From Nocardioides sp. (GTDB taxonomy: Bacteria > Actinomycetota > Actinomycetes > Propionibacteriales > Nocardioidaceae), in NCBI RefSeq assembly GCF_016462705.1, contig NZ_JAEMSS010000019.1, positions 1 to 37,313 of the forward strand: a DNA stretch of 37,313 bases, written 5' to 3'. Within the stretch, counting starts at the first letter, position 1; the number at the start of each line of letters is the position of its first letter. Positions 23,725-29,495 of this stretch are shown here, piece after piece. The notes under the pieces were generated by a model. That model saw nothing but the letters and a program-made list of their open reading frames with translations, searched no databases and was not told the DNA's origin. The position numbers and the translations under genes were made by a program.

Positions 23725-24315
23725 CTCAGGTCGTGCCTTCTGCGGGTACGGCGTCTCGTGCCGAGCCAGCATCGCGACGAACTCCCGGATCTTGCGCTCC
23801 CGGGTCTCGGCCCTCTTCACCGCGTTGAGCCGGTGGTAGAGCGCGAACCGGTTGGTCTTGGTCAGCACGTCGAACATCCGCTGCGCCTCGGGCTGCGCGG
23901 CGATCGCGTCGAGGAGGTCGGCCGGGACCTCGGCGACCGAGGACGCGGCGTACGCCGCGGCCCACCGGCCGTCCGCCTTGGCCGCCTCCACCGCGGCCCG
24001 GCCCGCTGCGCGCATCCGGCGCTGCCTCTCCAGCTGCTCCACGAGCTGGACATTGCGCTGCGACCACATGCTCCGGGCCCGGCGCGGCGTGATCCGGATG
24101 GTGTAGCTGCCCTCGTCCCGCTTGCCGCCCTGACCGTCGATCCAGCCGTAGCAGAGCAGCTCCTCGACGGCCTGCGCCCAGGTCAGCGTGGTGTCGGTGC
24201 CGCCCTTCCTGGTCAGCACGAGGCGTACGCCGTCGGACGACGCGTGGTTGTCACGCAGCCAGGCCCGCAGCCCGGCCTGGTCCGGGACCAGCAGCTCGGG
24301 CAGCTCGGTCGCCAT
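23722..24315 (-). CDS. YdeI/OmpD-associated family protein
   Basis: A 197-residue protein of the bacteriocin-protection YdeI/OmpD-associated family. The N-terminal half contains GVRLVLTRKGGTDTTLTWAQAVEELLCYGWIDGQ and YTIRITPRRARSMWSQRNV, both hallmark segments. The C-terminal half is helical and ends with KTNRFALYHRLNAVKRAETRERKIREFVAML. In E. coli YdeI is linked to peptide and bacteriocin tolerance, but the biochemical role is unknown. AGGGGA precedes the ATG. The gene sits directly upstream of the DUF4177 promoter and is not part of the mycobacterial order, so it is probably a lineage-specific insertion. Confidence 0.88.
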   Translation of the reverse strand: MATELPELLVPDQAGLRAWLRDNHASSDGVRLVLTRKGGTDTTLTWAQAVEELLCYGWIDGQGGKRDEGSYTIRITPRRARSMWSQRNVQLVEQLERQRRMRAAGRAAVEAAKADGRWAAAYAASSVAEVPADLLDAIAAQPEAQRMFDVLTKTNRFALYHRLNAVKRAETRERKIREFVAMLARHETPYPQKARPE

Positions 24316-24344
24316 TCCCCTACCTCACCAGGCGGCACCGACAG

Positions 24345-24385
24345 TGTGGAGCCCTGGATGAGCCCAGCTCATCCACAACTCCACA
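24345..24385. promoter_or_regulatory. Nested palindrome upstream of the AbiEi/DUF559-like gene
   Basis: Inner arms TGGATGAGC (24355-24363) and GCTCATCCA (24367-24375) are perfect around CCA. Outer arms TGTGGAG (24345-24351) and CTCCACA (24379-24385) are also perfect, with 3-base interruptions on both sides. That gives 16 paired positions in 41 bases. TCATCCACA within it differs from the DnaA-box consensus TTATCCACA at one base, and TCGTCCACA follows at about 24399. It may be a protein-binding site or a hairpin target. Confidence 0.8.
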
Positions 24386-24465
24386 GAGGAGAACGGGACC
24401 GGTTCGTCCACAGACGTCGTCGGCGCGGCCACGACGAGTGAGCCGGGCGCTGGAGCATCGACGAC

Positions 24466-25680
24466 ATGGAACCCACTGACGGGCGGTCCGCGAAGGCGCG
24501 CCGGGAGGTCGAACGCCTGCGCAGACAGCAGCAGGGCCTGGTGTCGCGGCGACAGGCGTTGGAAGCAGGCATGACGAGGACCGAGATCGCCCGGCTGCTG
24601 CGTCGGGGCACGTGGGTGGCCGTGCACGACGGCGTCTACATCGGCCACCACGGCCCCCGGACGTGGGCGGAACGGGCCTGGTCTGCCGTGCTCTGGGCGG
24701 GGCATGCCGCGCTGACGCACGAGAGCGCGCTGCGCGCGGCCGACGGCCCCGGTCGACGCGGGAGGCACGACGAGGTGATCCACGTCGCGGTCGCGAGGGC
24801 GCGACGGCTGAACCCACCGCCCGGGGTCATGGTCCACCGGACCGACCACCTCGAGGAGCGGGTCCAGTGGAACCTGGGGCCACCGCGGATCCGCTACCAC
24901 GACGCCGTTCTCGACGTGGCTGCGGCGAGCGCAGATGACCTGGCCGCCGTCGCGGTGCTCGCCGACGCGTGCGGGTCGCGGCGGACGACCGCCCACAAGC
25001 TCCTCGAGGCACTGGGCCGTCGCACGCGCATCCCGCGCCGGGCGTGGCTCGCCGGCATCCTGGCGGACGTGGCGACCGGTACCTGCTCCGTCCTCGAGCA
25101 CGGCTACCTCGACCGCGTCGAGCGGCCGCACGGTCTCCCGGTAGCCCGTCGCCAGAAGCCGAGACCCACCAGCGGGGGAGGCACGCTCCAGGACGCGGCG
25201 TACGAGCAGTGGCAGACGCTGGTGGAGCTCGACGGCCGGATGTACCACGCGTCCACGGAGGCGAGGTACGACGACCTCGACCGCGACCTGGACAACGCCG
25301 TCGAGCACGACGAGCTCACCCTCCGAGTCGGCTACCGGCAGGTCTTCCGCGATGGCTGCGCCACGGCCGAGAAGGTCGGCGCGGTGCTCACTCGCCCGGA
25401 CCGTCAACCCGGCAGGAACGCGCAGAACTCGTTGCCCTCCGGGTCCGCCATCACCGTCCAGCGCGGCTGGCTGCCCAGGACCGTCGCGCCGGCGCCGGTC
25501 AACAGCGCGAGGTCGGCGGTCTGGACGTCCCAGTGGATCCGGTTCTTCACGGTCTTGGGCTCGGGCACCGAGTTGAACACGATGCTCTCGAACGGCGCGC
25601 CGGGGATCTGCCGGACGGAGTACCAGCCCTCGTCCTCCTGCTCGACGACCTCGGCACCGAGGACGTCGGCCCACCAGTAG
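24466..25680 (+). CDS. AbiEi-antitoxin-like / DUF559-like (Vsr-fold) protein
   Basis: A 404-residue ORF. The N terminus resembles the AbiEi antitoxin winged helix (QQGLVSRRQALEAGMTRTEIARLLRRGTWVAVHDGVYIG), followed by a middle AbiEi-like region (LTHESALRAADG, VMVHRTDHL). The segment LVELDGRMYHASTEARYDDLDRD (residues 252-274) matches DUF559, a restriction-endonuclease-like fold with Glu254 and Asp256 as candidate metal ligands, and VGYRQVFRDG follows. The family domain should end near residue 312. Residues 313-404 are read antisense through the VOC gene and probably reflect loss of the native stop. No AbiEii toxin lies next to it. Such genes are numerous in Nocardioides-type genomes; function unknown. 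Confidence 0.75.
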   Translation: MEPTDGRSAKARREVERLRRQQQGLVSRRQALEAGMTRTEIARLLRRGTWVAVHDGVYIGHHGPRTWAERAWSAVLWAGHAALTHESALRAADGPGRRGRHDEVIHVAVARARRLNPPPGVMVHRTDHLEERVQWNLGPPRIRYHDAVLDVAAASADDLAAVAVLADACGSRRTTAHKLLEALGRRTRIPRRAWLAGILADVATGTCSVLEHGYLDRVERPHGLPVARRQKPRPTSGGGTLQDAAYEQWQTLVELDGRMYHASTEARYDDLDRDLDNAVEHDELTLRVGYRQVFRDGCATAEKVGAVLTRPDRQPGRNAQNSLPSGSAITVQRGWLPRTVAPAPVNSARSAVWTSQWIRFFTVLGSGTELNTMLSNGAPGICRTEYQPSSSCSTTSAPRTSAHQ

Positions 25681-26069
25681 GCGACCGGGCGGGGGTCGAC
25701 GGAGTCGACGCCGAGCTCGCTGAGGCGGTAGTCGGCCACGGTGTCGCGCTCGAAGACGCACAGCTCGCCGCCCTCTGGGTCGCGGAGCACCTTCCAGGTG
25801 AAGGAGTCGAGGTCCTCAGGCGTGGCTCCCAGGGCCAGGACGTCGTCGACGGAGCGGGCATAGACGTCGAGGTGCACGCGCTGCTTGACCGTGACCGGCT
25901 CGGGGACGGTGTTGATCCAGACCCGGTGCTCCGGCGTGGGCCCGTCGAGCTGGGCGTCGCCGTCGTCGTGCGGGACGTAGGTCAGACCGAGGACCTCGGC
26001 CCAGAACCGTCCCAACCGGTCCGCGTCGACAGCGTCGATGCACAGGTCCTGCCAGGTCGCGATCGCCAT
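25404..26069 (-). CDS. VOC (glyoxalase/bleomycin resistance-like) protein, two domains
   Basis: A 221-residue protein of two consecutive VOC modules. The first spans about residues 5-108 (WQDLCIDAVDADRLGRFWAEVLGL ... VHLDVYA ... VLRDPEGGELCVF). The second spans about 118-220 (GVDSVDPRPVAYWWADVLGAEV ... IHWDVQT ... VMADPEGNEFCAF). This belongs to the Glyoxalase_6 type with unknown substrate. His of HLDVYA and HWDVQT and Glu of GELC and GNEFC are plausible metal ligands. The ATG at 26069 has a -10 6 nt upstream and no ribosome site. The 3' end overlaps the AbiEi-like ORF by 277 bases. Confidence 0.9.
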   Translation of the reverse strand: MAIATWQDLCIDAVDADRLGRFWAEVLGLTYVPHDDGDAQLDGPTPEHRVWINTVPEPVTVKQRVHLDVYARSVDDVLALGATPEDLDSFTWKVLRDPEGGELCVFERDTVADYRLSELGVDSVDPRPVAYWWADVLGAEVVEQEDEGWYSVRQIPGAPFESIVFNSVPEPKTVKNRIHWDVQTADLALLTGAGATVLGSQPRWTVMADPEGNEFCAFLPG

Positions 26070-26075
26070 GTCCCG

Positions 26076-26081
26076 ACCCTA
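26076..26081 (-). promoter_or_regulatory. -10 element of the VOC gene (leaderless)
   Basis: TAGGGT on the minus strand ends 6 nt before the ATG at 26069. Confidence 0.6.
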
Positions 26082-26098
26082 GAACGGGCCGCCGACGC

Positions 26099-26725
26099 TC
26101 AGACCAGCTCCGGCTCGGTCTTCTCCCGGACCTCGTCCTCGTTGACCCCGGGTGCGAGCTCGACGAGCGCCAGACCTGCGGGTGTGATGTCGACAACGCA
26201 CAGGTCGGTGATGATCCGCTGCACGACACCGCGGCCGGTGTAGGGCAACGAGCACTCGTTCACGATCTTGTAGGACCCGTCGCGGGCCACGTGCTCCATC
26301 AGCACGATGACCCGCTTGGCGCCGTGGACCAGGTCCATCGCACCGCCCATGCCCTTGACCATCTTGCCGGGGATCATCCAGTTCGCGATGTCTCCCTTCG
26401 CGGAGACCTGCATGGCGCCCAGGATCGCGGCGTCGATCTTGCCGCCGCGGATCATCCCGAACGACGTCGCGGAGTCGAAGAACGAGGCGCCGCGGCGCAG
26501 CGTCACGGTCTCCTTGCCGGCGTTGATCAGGTCCGGGTCCTCCTCGCCCTCGAACGGGTAGGCCCCGACGCCGAGGATCCCGTTCTCCGACTGCAGGACC
26601 AGCTCGACGTCGTCGGCGACGTAGTTGGGCACCAGCGTCGGGAGCCCGATCCCGAGGTTGACGTAGGAGCCGTCGGTCAGCTCCGAGGCCGCCCGAGCCG
26701 CCATCTCCTCACGCGTCCACGCCAT
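26099..26725 (-). CDS. scoB: 3-oxoacid CoA-transferase subunit B
   Basis: A 208-residue beta subunit of a class I CoA-transferase (SCOT, PcaJ or AtoA type). The start [16 protein letters not shown] is followed by the family motif [16 protein letters not shown] and by the catalytic Glu in [29 protein letters not shown] and [20 protein letters not shown] are standard. With the A subunit it moves CoA from succinyl-CoA to a 3-oxoacid such as acetoacetate or 3-oxoadipate. The exact acid cannot be told from sequence, so the symbol is provisional. The start overlaps the subunit A stop by one base (TGATG). Confidence 0.92.
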   Translation of the reverse strand: MAWTREEMAARAASELTDGSYVNLGIGLPTLVPNYVADDVELVLQSENGILGVGAYPFEGEEDPDLINAGKETVTLRRGASFFDSATSFGMIRGGKIDAAILGAMQVSAKGDIANWMIPGKMVKGMGGAMDLVHGAKRVIVLMEHVARDGSYKIVNECSLPYTGRGVVQRIITDLCVVDITPAGLALVELAPGVNEDEVREKTEPELV

Positions 26726-27519
26726 CAGGACTCTCCTCGCGGCCGCACGGTTCTCTTCTCGATCCGCTTGTCCGCGGCTTGTTCGGGAGTGAGCGCGACG
26801 ACCCTCTGCACGAACACGCCAGGGGTGTGCACGTGGTTGGGGTCCAGGTCGCCGGGCTCCACGAGCTCCTCGACCTCGGCGATGGTGACCCGCCCGCACA
26901 TCGCGGCGAGCGGGTTGAAGTTGCGCGCGGAGTCGCGGTAGACGAGGTTGCCGTGCCGGTCGCCCTTCCAGGCCCGCACCAGCCCGAAGTCGGCCACGAT
27001 CGCCTCCTCGAGCACGAACTCCCTCGCCACGACCTGACCGGTGCCGTCCTTGGTCTGGAAGGTCCGGGTGTCCTTGGGCGGCGAGGACACGACGACGTTG
27101 CCGTCGGCGTCGTACCTCCAGGGCAGCCCGCCCTCGGCGACCTGCGTGCCGCCGCCGGTGGCGGTGTAGAACGCCGCGATGCCCGAGCCACCGGCGCGCA
27201 TCCGCTCGGCCAGCGTGCCCTGCGGGGTCAGCTCGACCTCGAGCTCACCGGCGAGGTACTGCCGCGCGAACTCCTGGTTCTCCCCGACGTACGACGCCAC
27301 CATCCGCCGCAGCCGCCCGGCGCCGAGCAGCAGGCCCAGCCCCCAGTCGTCGACGCCGGCGTTGTTGGACACCGCCTCGAGGTCGGTCGTGCCCGCGTCC
27401 AGGAGCGCCGCGATGAGCACCGACGGGATGCCGCACAGCCCGAAGCCGCCGACCGACAGGGTCGCGCCGTCGGGGATGTCGGCGACCGCCTCGGCCGCCG
27501 ACGAGACCACCTTGTCCAT
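26725..27519 (-). CDS. scoA: 3-oxoacid CoA-transferase subunit A
   Basis: A 264-residue alpha subunit. The start [33 protein letters not shown] contains the GG-FG-CG-P signature of family [15 protein letters not shown] and [39 protein letters not shown] are typical SCOT segments. Together with the B subunit it forms the active enzyme. The ATG at 27519 has TACCGT 7 nt upstream and no ribosome site, so it is probably leaderless. No 3-oxoadipate or ketone-body genes adjoin it, and it may serve ketone-body or fatty-acid use. Confidence 0.92.
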   Translation of the reverse strand: MDKVVSSAAEAVADIPDGATLSVGGFGLCGIPSVLIAALLDAGTTDLEAVSNNAGVDDWGLGLLLGAGRLRRMVASYVGENQEFARQYLAGELEVELTPQGTLAERMRAGGSGIAAFYTATGGGTQVAEGGLPWRYDADGNVVVSSPPKDTRTFQTKDGTGQVVAREFVLEEAIVADFGLVRAWKGDRHGNLVYRDSARNFNPLAAMCGRVTIAEVEELVEPGDLDPNHVHTPGVFVQRVVALTPEQAADKRIEKRTVRPRGES

Positions 27520-27526
27520 GACCCGC

Positions 27527-27532
27527 ACGGTA
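27527..27532 (-). promoter_or_regulatory. -10 element of the CoA-transferase genes (leaderless)
   Basis: TACCGT on the minus strand ends 7 nt before the ATG at 27519. It faces a divergent, identical hexamer at 27569. Confidence 0.6.
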
Positions 27533-27568
27533 GTCCCCACTGGGGTCGACGGGCCGCCGGGCCCGACG

Positions 27569-27574
27569 TACCGT
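27569..27574 (+). promoter_or_regulatory. -10 element of the secreted-protein gene at 27581 (leaderless)
   Basis: TACCGT ends 6 nt before the ATG. The whole divergent region between the two start codons is only 61 bases. Confidence 0.6.
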
Positions 27575-27580
27575 CGAGAC

Positions 27581-28669
27581 ATGGATCGACGGGGGGTTGG
27601 GGCAGTGGTCCTCGCCTGGGTGCTGCCCCTGGTGGCCGCCACGCTCGTCCTGGTGCCGGCCGGGCCGTCCGGGGCCCTGGCGGCGCCCACCCTGACCGTC
27701 ACCGTGCGCGACGACCCGGCACAACCGCACTTCGTGTCCGGGGCGGGCCGCCTCGTCGCCGTGGACGTGACCTCGGCTGGGGGTGCCGCGGAGGACGTGA
27801 CCGTCACCTTCTCCGGGCCGGACCTCGCGGCGAGCCCGGCCGCTGCCGACCTCGGGACCGTGACTGGCACGGAGACCGCTGTCACCCGGGTGAGCCTCCT
27901 CTCGGGCGGCTTCCACACCCTCACGGTCGAGGTCGCATCCACGAACGCGGGCCCGGCCACCGCGTCGCTGCCTCTGTTGTGGTCGGCCGGAGGGACGCCG
28001 CTGCCGGCCACGGGCAACCTCACCGGCCGGCACTACGGCTGGCGCGTCGACTTCTACGAACCCCACGTGGGCTACCGGCACGAGGACTTCCAGCTCTCGT
28101 TCCTGGACGACCACCGGGCCTTCATCGGTGCCGCGCCGAAGGGCCGCCCCCGGTGCCCGAGCGTGGTCGAGCACGGCTACACCGGCTGCGTCCCTTACCG
28201 CTACGACGTGTCGACAGGCCTGGTGACGATCGGAGATTTCATCGGCCGGGTGCTCGGCAACGACCTCTACCTCAGCGGGATCGGGCGAGCCGAGACGTCC
28301 AACTCGGTGAGCGAGCGTGTCGTCTCCCAGCGTTGGCGCTACGTGCGCAACCGCCTGGTGCTCGACGGCCGCTGGCGCTGGGACGACCTGCGCGGCGGTG
28401 GCACCCGCTCCGTGATCGACCTGGCTCTCCGACCGGACCGGACCTTCAGGCTGGTCACCGGGACCGACGTCCGGCCCGTCGAGACGACCGGCACGTTCCG
28501 GATCCCGCGCCACGGGAAGCTGGTCCTGCTCGGCACCAACGGCCGTGAGGTGCACACGCTGGCCGTCCGGCTCGGGCCCGACGGCAGGCCCGCTCCCGGG
28601 CTCGGCGTCTGGTTCACCGCGCCGACCGACGGCACCCTCGCGTCGTTCCGTCTCGACCCGGTGACCTGA
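27581..28669 (+). CDS. Secreted protein of unknown function
   Basis: A 362-residue protein not recognised as any named family. A basic N terminus and a hydrophobic stretch at about residues 8-34, ending ALAAP, look like a Sec signal peptide. Residues 36-130 are Thr/Val-rich with alternating polarity (TLTVTVRDDPAQPHFVSG, DVTVTFSGPDL, TLTVEVASTNAGPA), suggesting an immunoglobulin-like beta-sandwich. The C-terminal half, from GWRVDFYEPHVGYRHEDFQLSF, is richer in aromatic and charged residues and includes a Cys pair (PRCPSVVEHGYTGCVP) likely to form a disulfide. The start at 27581 was chosen for the -10 6 nt upstream and the signal peptide; in-frame upstream codons would extend into the CoA-transferase gene. 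Confidence 0.8.
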   Translation: MDRRGVGAVVLAWVLPLVAATLVLVPAGPSGALAAPTLTVTVRDDPAQPHFVSGAGRLVAVDVTSAGGAAEDVTVTFSGPDLAASPAAADLGTVTGTETAVTRVSLLSGGFHTLTVEVASTNAGPATASLPLLWSAGGTPLPATGNLTGRHYGWRVDFYEPHVGYRHEDFQLSFLDDHRAFIGAAPKGRPRCPSVVEHGYTGCVPYRYDVSTGLVTIGDFIGRVLGNDLYLSGIGRAETSNSVSERVVSQRWRYVRNRLVLDGRWRWDDLRGGGTRSVIDLALRPDRTFRLVTGTDVRPVETTGTFRIPRHGKLVLLGTNGREVHTLAVRLGPDGRPAPGLGVWFTAPTDGTLASFRLDPVT

Positions 28670-28682
28670 CGCGACAGACGAC

Positions 28683-28719
28683 GCGCCCACCCGACCGCCG
28701 GGGCGGAGGGGGTGGGCGC
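28683..28719. terminator. Strong hairpin, candidate bidirectional terminator
   Basis: GCGCCCACCC (28683-28692) and GGGTGGGCGC (28710-28719) pair perfectly over 10 bp. The loop holds a further CCGCC/GGCGG pairing. It lies 14 bases after the stop of the secreted-protein gene, between convergent genes. There is no U tract, as is common in high-GC actinobacteria. Confidence 0.65.
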
Positions 28720-28792
28720 GCCGCTCTGGGACCGCGAGCCACCGACGCTCTTCGAGCCGGGTCCCGGTCCGGTGTGCGACCGAGTTCGCGGG

Positions 28793-28822
28793 TCAGAGGG
28801 TCTGGGCTCAGAGGGTCCGGGC
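28793..28822. repeat. 15-bp tandem duplication
   Basis: TCAGAGGGTCTGGGC is followed directly by TCAGAGGGTCCGGGC (14 of 15 identical), just downstream of the leftward secreted-protein gene. It probably arose by slippage and has no evident role. Confidence 0.7.
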
Positions 28823-28830
28823 TCGGCCGG

Positions 28831-29397
28831 TCATGCCACCTGGTCGAGGCAGAGGATGACCACGGTGAAGGCGTCGGTCTGGGCGTTCTTGTCGATCCGG
28901 ACCGACCAGCTGTTGGTCGACCCAGGGGTCGGGAAGGACTCGAGGACCTCCGAGGTGTTGGCGATGCTGGCCGGGCCGCCGGACAGGAGGATGTCGCCGG
29001 CGTTGCAGGCCATCGCCTTCGCGAAGGTGCCGTCGCCGAGCGCTGTGCCGGCGTCGGTCGCGGCCTCGGTCTTGTAGACCGTGCTGCGGGCGTACGCCGA
29101 GGGGCTCAGGCCGCCCAGGGTGCTGGCGTTGCCGGCGTTGCCGGCCCCGACCAGGGTGCTCTCGTCGATGTCGTCGCCGGTGAGGGTGTCCGGGGCGACC
29201 TTGGCGCCGGTGACCGCGCCGTCCTTGAGGTCGACGGTCTTGACCTGGCCGTTCTTGATGGACTTGCTGACCACGCTGTCCTTGGCGACGGCCGCGTAGG
29301 CCGCGCCGCCGCTGAGGACCAGGACGAGGGCCAGCAGGCCCAGCCACTGCGCCCGCACCAGTCGGGCGATGGAACCGAGGATCCGGTTGGTGTTCAT
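28831..29397 (-). CDS. Secreted or membrane-anchored protein with beta-helix-like repeats
   Basis: A 188-residue protein. A signal or anchor segment lies at about residues 18-38 (WLGLLALVLVLSGGAAYA). After it comes a run of short repeats typical of a family common in Nocardioides and relatives: SIKNGQVKTVDLKDGAVTG, AKVAPDTLTGDDIDESTL and NASTLGGLSPSAYAR. The periodic NG/DG turns suggest a left-handed beta-helix or stalk. The C-terminal domain (about 110-188) has a Cys pair (MACNAGD, VILCLDQ) and alternating strands. AAGGAG precedes the ATG. A tandem LuxR-box-like repeat sits upstream. Function unknown; a surface role is inferred. Confidence 0.8.
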   Translation of the reverse strand: MNTNRILGSIARLVRAQWLGLLALVLVLSGGAAYAAVAKDSVVSKSIKNGQVKTVDLKDGAVTGAKVAPDTLTGDDIDESTLVGAGNAGNASTLGGLSPSAYARSTVYKTEAATDAGTALGDGTFAKAMACNAGDILLSGGPASIANTSEVLESFPTPGSTNSWSVRIDKNAQTDAFTVVILCLDQVA

Positions 29398-29446
29398 GAG
29401 GTTCTCCTTGCGTCGGTGCCGGCATCGGGTTGCCGGCTCGTCGATG

Positions 29447-29452
29447 ACGCTA
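29447..29452 (-). promoter_or_regulatory. -10 element of the beta-helix-like secreted-protein gene
   Basis: TAGCGT on the minus strand would give a leader of about 43 nt before the ATG at 29397, containing AAGGAG. The tandem 20-bp units lie immediately upstream. Confidence 0.45.
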
Positions 29453-29491
29453 GGTATCGGGAGACACCCCTATCTATTGCGGAAAACCCCC
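29452..29491 (-). promoter_or_regulatory. Two adjacent imperfect 20-bp repeats, candidate activator site
   Basis: The two units 29452-29471 and 29472-29491 share the pattern A--TAT-G-G--A-ACCCC (12 of 20) and abut with a 20-bp period, about two helical turns. They cover the -35 region of the leftward secreted-protein promoter. This is where a LuxR-type activator would bind, and a LuxR-type gene starts its 3' end 5 bases further on. Confidence 0.45.
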
Positions 29492-29495
29492 ATGG

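Noticed and set aside
23611..24441. Plus-strand open frame opposite the RidA-YdeI region
   Set aside because: It is antisense to the DUF4177 and YdeI-family genes and contains no domain.
24466..25680. Complete AbiE type IV toxin-antitoxin system
   Set aside because: Neither neighbour resembles the AbiEii nucleotidyltransferase toxin; the next genes are a YdeI-family and a VOC gene.
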